Source: Halobacillus amylolyticus (lineage in GTDB: Bacteria > Bacillota > Bacilli > Bacillales > Halobacillaceae). Taken from it: DNA of 64,000 nt. The translations under genes were made by a program, and so were the position numbers. Where the stretch lies: NCBI RefSeq assembly GCF_022921115.1, contig NZ_CP095075.1, positions 186,001 through 250,000 on the forward strand, written 5' to 3'. Each line of letters begins with the position of its first letter. Positions within the stretch are counted from its first letter, which is position 1. Shown in pieces: positions 58,928-64,000 of this stretch. The notes under the pieces were generated by a model. That model was not told the origin of the DNA and did no database searches. It saw nothing but the letters and a program-made list of their open reading frames with translations.

Positions 58928-61204
58928 ATGGTGAAAAGGGGTCGGATTGTTGCCTTTTTTCTAGTAGTTATCATAGTAGCTACTACAATTGGCACAACCA
59001 TAACTGGTGTGACAAAAGATATTAATTTAGGATTGGATTTACAAGGCGGCTTTGAAATTTTGTATGATGTAGAGCCGCTGAATGAAGGCCAGGAATTAAA
59101 CCAAACAGCTATGGAGGCGACTGTAGAGTCATTAACTCAACGTGTCAATTCACTAGGAATTAGTGAAGCGAATATCTCAATTGAAGACGAAACGAAAATT
59201 CGTGTGCAATTAGCTGGGGTAGAGAATCAGGAAGAAGCGAGAGATCTCCTTTCCTCGACAGCGGAGTTATCGTTTAGAGGGGTAGAAGGAAAGGAATATA
59301 TGGATGGGGCTGACTTAGTTGAAGGCAGTGCCCAGCAGACTTATGACCAAAATAATAATCCTGTCGTTTCTTTAGAAGTGAAAAGTGCTTCACAATTTTA
59401 CGAAGTATCTAAAGAAATCGTCAATAAAGAACCAGATCCAAGTACACCTTATCCTGAAGATTTGTTAGTTATTTGGCTGGATTATGATGAAGAAACATCG
59501 TTTGCAGAGGAATTTGGTACAGAAGACCCAGGCTATCTCTCTGCACCTGCCTTTCCTGATGGACCCGTTAGAAGTAACACCGTACAAATCTCTGGTGACT
59601 TCACAGTAGAATCAGCTAAGCAGTTAGCAGATCTTATCAATGCCGGCTCTCTGCCGGTTGAGTTAACTGAAACCTATTCTACCTCCGTCGGTGCTCAGTT
59701 CGGAGAGCAGGCTATGAATAAAACGGTCTTTGCCGGGCTTATTGGGGTTGCTTTGATCTTCCTTTATATGATCGTTTATTATCGTTTCCCAGGTGTTATA
59801 GCTGTTATTACGCTATCAGCCTATATTTACTTAGTCTTGCTTGTGTTTGGTTTGTTGCAAGGTGTGCTGACACTACCTGGGATAGCAGCCATCATATTAG
59901 GGGTAGGTATGGCCGTTGATGCCAATATTATTACCTACGAGCGGATTCAAGAAGAATTAAAATCCGGTAAGTCTGTTATGTCAGCCTTTAAAGCCGGAAA
60001 TAAACGATCACTGACCACGATTTTGGATGCAAATATAACAACATTAATTGCGGCAGCAGTACTCTTTACTTTCGGCACAAGCTCTGTCAAAGGGTTTGCG
60101 ACAATGTTGATCATCAGTATTTTAGTCAGCTTTGTCACAGCCGTTTATGGAACGCGTCTGTTCATGGGCTTATGGGTGAAAAGCCGCTTCCTAAATAAAC
60201 GCCCACGATGGTTTGGGGTGAAACCTGAGGACATTCATTCTCTTGAGGAGGGCGAAGAAGTCGAGGCGACCTTCCTTAAACGTAAATTTGATTTAGTTGG
60301 GGCACGCAAACGCTTCTTTACACTTTCTATTCTACTAATTGTAATTGGTGGGATTGCTCTCGGGGTATTCAGGCTTAACTTAGGAATCGACTTTACGAGC
60401 GGCTCACGTGTTTCCATTTTGGCAAACGAAAATGTCGAAGCAGAACAGATCGAAGAAACGTTTGAGAGTGAGTTTGGATTAAATGCAAAGCAAGTTGTCA
60501 TTTCCGGTGATAACGGTGAAATTGCAGTGGCACGTTTTCAATTAGAACTAAGTAAAGCACAAGTAGCTGAAGTGCAAGACTATTTTCAAGAAGAATATGG
60601 AAGTACACCGAATATAAGTACGGTTTCGCCGATTGTAGGACAACAGTTAGCCCAGAATGCGGCACTTGCCGTCTTATATGCTTCCATCGGGATTATTATT
60701 TATGTGGCAATCAGATTTGAATTAATCTTTGCTATTACAGCGATCCTAGCCTTGCTTCATGATGCGTTTTTCATGCTAGTTTTATTTAGTGTCACACAGC
60801 TCGAATTTGATGTGACGATTATCGCAGCCATACTAACGATCGTCGGTTACTCGGTGAATGATACGATTGTAACGTTTGACCGAATACGAGAGAATGTCAG
60901 ATTGAAGAAAAAAGTGAAATCGTTTAAGGAATTAGCTAAGATTGTTAATGATAGTTTGCTCCAGACAATGGCTCGAAGCCTTAATACCGTGATTACGGTT
61001 GTCTTTGCAGCCGTCATGCTGCTTATATTTGGAGCTTCCTCGATTACCAACTTTGCTTTCGCCTTAGTTGTTGGATTAATTGCTGGTACGTATTCTTCCC
61101 TCTTTATCGCAGCACAGCTATGGCTGGTGTGGCGCGGTAAGAGCATTAAAGAAAAGCCGATTGATTTCTCTAAAAAGAAAAATACTGGCGGTCCACAAGT
61201 ATAA
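58928..61204 (+). CDS. secDF: Protein export membrane proteins SecD and SecF, fused
   Basis: A 758-residue fusion of SecD (about 1-440) and SecF (about 460-750) with 12 predicted helices, as in B. subtilis. SecD carries the N-terminal helix, LGLDLQGGFEILYDVE, the P1 domain with TAMEATVESLTQRVNSLGIS, and GVGMAVDANIITYERIQEEL. SecF carries LGIDFTSGSRVSI and TIVGYSVNDTIVTFDRIREN. It uses the ion gradient to help protein export. The ATG at 58928 after AAGGAGG is chosen. A terminator follows. Confidence 0.97.
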   Translation: MVKRGRIVAFFLVVIIVATTIGTTITGVTKDINLGLDLQGGFEILYDVEPLNEGQELNQTAMEATVESLTQRVNSLGISEANISIEDETKIRVQLAGVENQEEARDLLSSTAELSFRGVEGKEYMDGADLVEGSAQQTYDQNNNPVVSLEVKSASQFYEVSKEIVNKEPDPSTPYPEDLLVIWLDYDEETSFAEEFGTEDPGYLSAPAFPDGPVRSNTVQISGDFTVESAKQLADLINAGSLPVELTETYSTSVGAQFGEQAMNKTVFAGLIGVALIFLYMIVYYRFPGVIAVITLSAYIYLVLLVFGLLQGVLTLPGIAAIILGVGMAVDANIITYERIQEELKSGKSVMSAFKAGNKRSLTTILDANITTLIAAAVLFTFGTSSVKGFATMLIISILVSFVTAVYGTRLFMGLWVKSRFLNKRPRWFGVKPEDIHSLEEGEEVEATFLKRKFDLVGARKRFFTLSILLIVIGGIALGVFRLNLGIDFTSGSRVSILANENVEAEQIEETFESEFGLNAKQVVISGDNGEIAVARFQLELSKAQVAEVQDYFQEEYGSTPNISTVSPIVGQQLAQNAALAVLYASIGIIIYVAIRFELIFAITAILALLHDAFFMLVLFSVTQLEFDVTIIAAILTIVGYSVNDTIVTFDRIRENVRLKKKVKSFKELAKIVNDSLLQTMARSLNTVITVVFAAVMLLIFGASSITNFAFALVVGLIAGTYSSLFIAAQLWLVWRGKSIKEKPIDFSKKKNTGGPQV

Positions 61205-61212
61205 TAATGATG

Positions 61213-61252
61213 AAAAAGCGATTGTCCTAATAACGGGACAGTCGCTTTTTTT
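61213..61252 (+). terminator. Intrinsic terminator after secDF
   Basis: AAAAAGCGATTGTCC pairs with GGACAGTCGCTTTTT across a short loop, followed by TT. Confidence 0.9.
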
Positions 61253-62259
61253 GGAAACATGCAAATGTGCAAATATAGGGCTGGTTCGTGCATATAATTA
61301 AAGTTTCACGCAATTAACCGGAATTTCGTGCAAATAACAAGAATTTGATGCAATTGAATGAATTTCATAATTTAAGCCCCTTCTGCCCCAAGGGATTCAA
61401 AACGCAAAAAAGGAAGTACCTCCCCAAATCTAGTCAAGTAGGAAGGTTAAGGGCAGTAATCTGGAAGACACAATCTCGAGATAGGTTTCCGTTTCCTTGG
61501 ATGGAGAAGGAGGTCCGGGAAATCACTCGCTTTCCGTGGGCATGCGCTGAGCCTCCTCGGACTCCGTCCTCCGGGGTCTCACCTGTCATGTTCATCCCAC
61601 AGGTCTCGCAATTTCCCGGATCTCCTTGTGTTTGTGAGAAGAACGGAAACCCTCCACAGTAACAAAACGACAGCAGAACTTCTTATCAGAGAGCTGAAAA
61701 TCCCTCTGTGACGCGGTTATTATGCCACATCATGATGGATGACACCCTCTGAACATTGGAGACTCATTCGGAATACGAATGGCTCCGTACATCACAAAAA
61801 AGGTGGGGTGGATGGGAACGGTGAGACTCCCGTGGGAGAAGGAGCAAGGCGAGACCACGGAAGGCTCCGCCTGAGGAGGCTTGCCAGTTCCCCCACAGGA
61901 AAGCGAGTCGTTTCCCAGCCACCCCGAACCCTCATACCGTAACGGACCCTAAGTGTCTCGGAACTGAGTCTCAGAATAAGGGGACGATGTAAAGCAACAT
62001 GGATAGAAAGTGATCAAACTTCTTTATAAAACGGAAACTAAAATCTGCTGGATAAGAATCCATTTTGAACCTTTTCGGAAAAGAGCCTTATATTCTGCCA
62101 GTCTTTGGTGTTTTAAAAAGAGCAATTATGAAATTGATTCAATTAGCAAAAATTACGTGCAATTAATGGTTAGAGATCTTCAACTTAATGATAGGCTGGT
62201 TAATTTCTTGACGAATAGGGTATAAAAGAATGTAAGAAGCTGTTTGAGGAGGTCGAACA
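61253..62259. repeat. 1-kb repeat-rich gap between secDF and the LapA gene
   Basis: No gene is supported. Near 61300-61365 short degenerate tandem units contain CACGCAATTAA, TCGTGCAAATAAC and TGATGCAATTG. From 61484 to 61650 and from 61795 to 61925 lie two GC-rich palindromic repeats, in opposite orientation to each other. Shared words are CTCGCTTTCC, GAGCCTCCTC and GGGGTCTC, or their complements. They belong to the same family as 19770-19886. Open frames through them are repeat artefacts. Confidence 0.7.
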
Positions 62260-62610
62260 ATGAAAGGACAAACGTATATTATTCTTGCACTTATATTTGC
62301 ATTACTAATTGCGGTGTTCGCCGTTATTAACGTAGATCCTGTCGAGGTCAATTATTTATTTGGTACAGGGGAAGCGCCTTTAATCTTAGTCATTATTGGG
62401 TCTGTGCTTATGGGAGTGCTTATTACTGCTTCAGCAGGAGCTGTACGTTTCTTTAGGTTACAGCGTGAAAATCGCTCTTTAAAGAATCAGCTTGAGAAAA
62501 AAACAAATGAGCAAGCCAGTTCCAATGAGTTTTCTGATGCTCAGGAACAGGAAGCCGAGAAGGCAGAGGATGTAAGCGAGTCTAAACATTCGGACACGGA
62601 TGTGAAATAG
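62260..62610 (+). CDS. LapA-domain (DUF1049) membrane protein
   Basis: A 116-residue protein with two transmembrane helices (about 5-25 and 40-65), the motif FAVINVDPVEVNYLFG between them, a coiled coil (FFRLQRENRSLKNQLEKK) and an acidic tail. LapA-type proteins take part in envelope/LPS-related assembly in Gram-negatives; in Bacillales their role is unknown. It precedes recJ, a common arrangement. Ribosome site GAGGAGG. Confidence 0.88.
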   Translation: MKGQTYIILALIFALLIAVFAVINVDPVEVNYLFGTGEAPLILVIIGSVLMGVLITASAGAVRFFRLQRENRSLKNQLEKKTNEQASSNEFSDAQEQEAEKAEDVSESKHSDTDVK

Positions 62611-62666
62611 GTGGGATTTGCTACCCTGAATCCCTCTTGTATAATAGATGGGTCAGGGGTGAAGTC

Positions 62667-64000
62667 ATGTTACAAAGTAAAATGAAATGGAATTTTACAT
62701 ATATTGAAGAGGATCAAACATCCGGGTCATTTCCTATCAAAGGGATGTCGGACGTAACGAAAAGACTATTAGAAAAAAGGAAGTTAACCGAGCCTGACGT
62801 GATCGATCGATTTCTTCATCCGTCTTTAGATGATATACATGATCCGTTTTTAATGGAGGATATGGGACGGGCAATTGAACGAGTTCAGTCAGCTATTCAT
62901 AAAGGTGAAAATATTTTAGTATTTGGTGATTATGATGCAGATGGTGTCAGCTCGACAACGGTTTTGATCGAAGCTTTGACAGAAGCCGGGGCCCAAGCTG
63001 ATTACTACATACCAAACCGTTTTACAGAAGGATATGGACCAAATGAAGCAGCCTTTAGGCAAGCCGCTGTGGATGGATATTCTGTCATTATTACGGTGGA
63101 TACAGGGATAGCGGCTATTCATGAAGCAGATATTGCAAAAGAGCTTGGAATCGATCTGATTATTACAGATCACCACGAGGTACAAGAAATCCTTCCACAA
63201 GCCTATGCAATCATTCATCCGAAAACTTCTGAAGCCTACCCGTTTAAAGAGCTTGCTGGAGTAGGCGTGGCTTTTAAATTTGCTACAGCTTTATTAGGCC
63301 GGTTCCCCGAACATCTATTAGATATGGTCGCGATAGGAACGATAGCTGACCTTGTTCCTTTACATGATGAAAATCGCGTGCTCGTCTCTTACGGTTTGAA
63401 GGCAATATCGCGTTCGAATCGAAAAGGTATACAAGCCTTAAGGACCGTAGCGGGATTAGATGGTGCCATTGATGAAGAAACGATAGGTTTTACCATCGGC
63501 CCAAGAGTAAATGCTGTTGGGCGCCTGCAAGATGCAAGTCCGGCTGTGGAACTGTTTTTAACGGATGACCGTGCCGAAGCTGATCACCTGGCTTCACTTA
63601 TTAATCAGCTTAACCAAGAACGGCAGAAAATCGTTGCTGATACAGCAAAAGAAGCCGAAGAAATGATAAAAAGTGGGGAGCAGGAGCTGAGCAATGTCAT
63701 CGTAGTAGCTAAAGAGGGATGGAATCCGGGAGTTCTCGGTATTGTCGCCTCAAAATTAGTCCGAACATTTGACCGCCCAGCCATCGTTTTAGCGATTGAC
63801 CCCGAAAAACAACAAGCAAAAGGTTCAGCTCGTAGTATTGATGCTTTTGACTTGTTTGCCAATTGTATGGAAGTCAGGGATCGTTTCATTCATTTTGGAG
63901 GACACGCCCAAGCAGCTGGCATGACACTTGATGCGAATGAGGTGGATAACTTAAGACAACAATTGAGTGATTTAGCCGGGCAGAAGCTGTCATCAGAGGA
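62667..64000 (+). CDS. recJ: Single-stranded-DNA-specific exonuclease RecJ (partial, 5' part)
   Basis: The first 444 codons of recJ; the gene runs off the window. RecJ is a 5'-3' exonuclease of the DHH family used in recombination and repair. Visible motifs are VFGDYDADGVSSTT (motif I, about 90), ITVDTGIA, ITDHHEV (DHH), and GGHAQAAGM (DHHA1). The start is ATG 62667 with GGGGTGAAG, 57 bp after the LapA gene. Confidence 0.94.
   Translation, partial: MLQSKMKWNFTYIEEDQTSGSFPIKGMSDVTKRLLEKRKLTEPDVIDRFLHPSLDDIHDPFLMEDMGRAIERVQSAIHKGENILVFGDYDADGVSSTTVLIEALTEAGAQADYYIPNRFTEGYGPNEAAFRQAAVDGYSVIITVDTGIAAIHEADIAKELGIDLIITDHHEVQEILPQAYAIIHPKTSEAYPFKELAGVGVAFKFATALLGRFPEHLLDMVAIGTIADLVPLHDENRVLVSYGLKAISRSNRKGIQALRTVAGLDGAIDEETIGFTIGPRVNAVGRLQDASPAVELFLTDDRAEADHLASLINQLNQERQKIVADTAKEAEEMIKSGEQELSNVIVVAKEGWNPGVLGIVASKLVRTFDRPAIVLAIDPEKQQAKGSARSIDAFDLFANCMEVRDRFIHFGGHAQAAGMTLDANEVDNLRQQLSDLAGQKLSSE

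Noticed and set aside
61345..62225. Open frames in the gap between secDF and the LapA gene
   Set aside because: Two run through palindromic repeats, and the one at 62010 has no ribosome site or recognisable domain.

Overview
The window is a chromosomal segment of a spore-forming, low-GC Gram-positive bacterium. It looks like a moderately halophilic Bacillaceae (Halobacillus/Virgibacillus/Pontibacillus-like); the genus is an inference. The evidence is the Bacillus-type gene order hem-spoVID-valS-folC-comC-spoIIB-maf-radC-mreBCD-minCD-spoIVFAB-rplU-prp-rpmA-spo0B-obg-pheBA-safA-yebC-bofC-ruvAB-queA-tgt-yajC-spoVB-comN-secDF-recJ. Nearly every gene reads left to right; only a small membrane protein, a yrzE-like gene and spoVB are reversed.

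Layout: 1-5553 haem operon (hemA end, hemX, hemC, hemD, hemB, hemL), interrupted before hemL by a MITE-like repeat, with a second one after hemL. 5909-11513 spoVID, a T-box leader with valS, and folC. 11514-12261 decayed DNA. 12262-19558 comC, spoIIB, maf, radC, mreBCD, minCD. 20190-25102 spoIVFA/FB, an RNase E/G-like gene, the L21 leader with rplU-prp-rpmA, and spo0B. 25115-32233 obg, pheB, pheA, safA, a CotS-like kinase, nadE, a CoxA/YhcN-like lipoprotein and yebC. 49005-64000 bofC, ruvAB, queA, tgt, yajC, an ion-transporter family gene, a DUF421 gene, spoVB, comN, secDF, a LapA-domain gene and the start of recJ.

The striking region is 32177-48966: a 16.7-kb, AT-rich integrated element bounded by a perfect 96-bp direct repeat. 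The repeat duplicates the 3' end of yebC and the left arm of its terminator. The element encodes a tyrosine recombinase, a winged-helix-like protein, a large single-chain RNA polymerase of the two-barrel (YonO/RdRP-like) class, scaffold and major capsid proteins, an Xre regulator, an SF3/D5 helicase, an iteron-rich putative origin, small and large terminase, portal, and probable head-completion proteins. No tail, lysis or capsid protease gene is visible. It therefore resembles a capsid-forming phage satellite, or a tail-less mini-prophage, that carries its own RNA polymerase. That combination is the best candidate here for an undescribed system.

Three core genes (mreB, mreD, spo0B) are each broken by a single missing G in a G-run, and spoIVFB lacks a normal start codon. 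This pattern points to homopolymer errors in the sequence rather than real gene loss.
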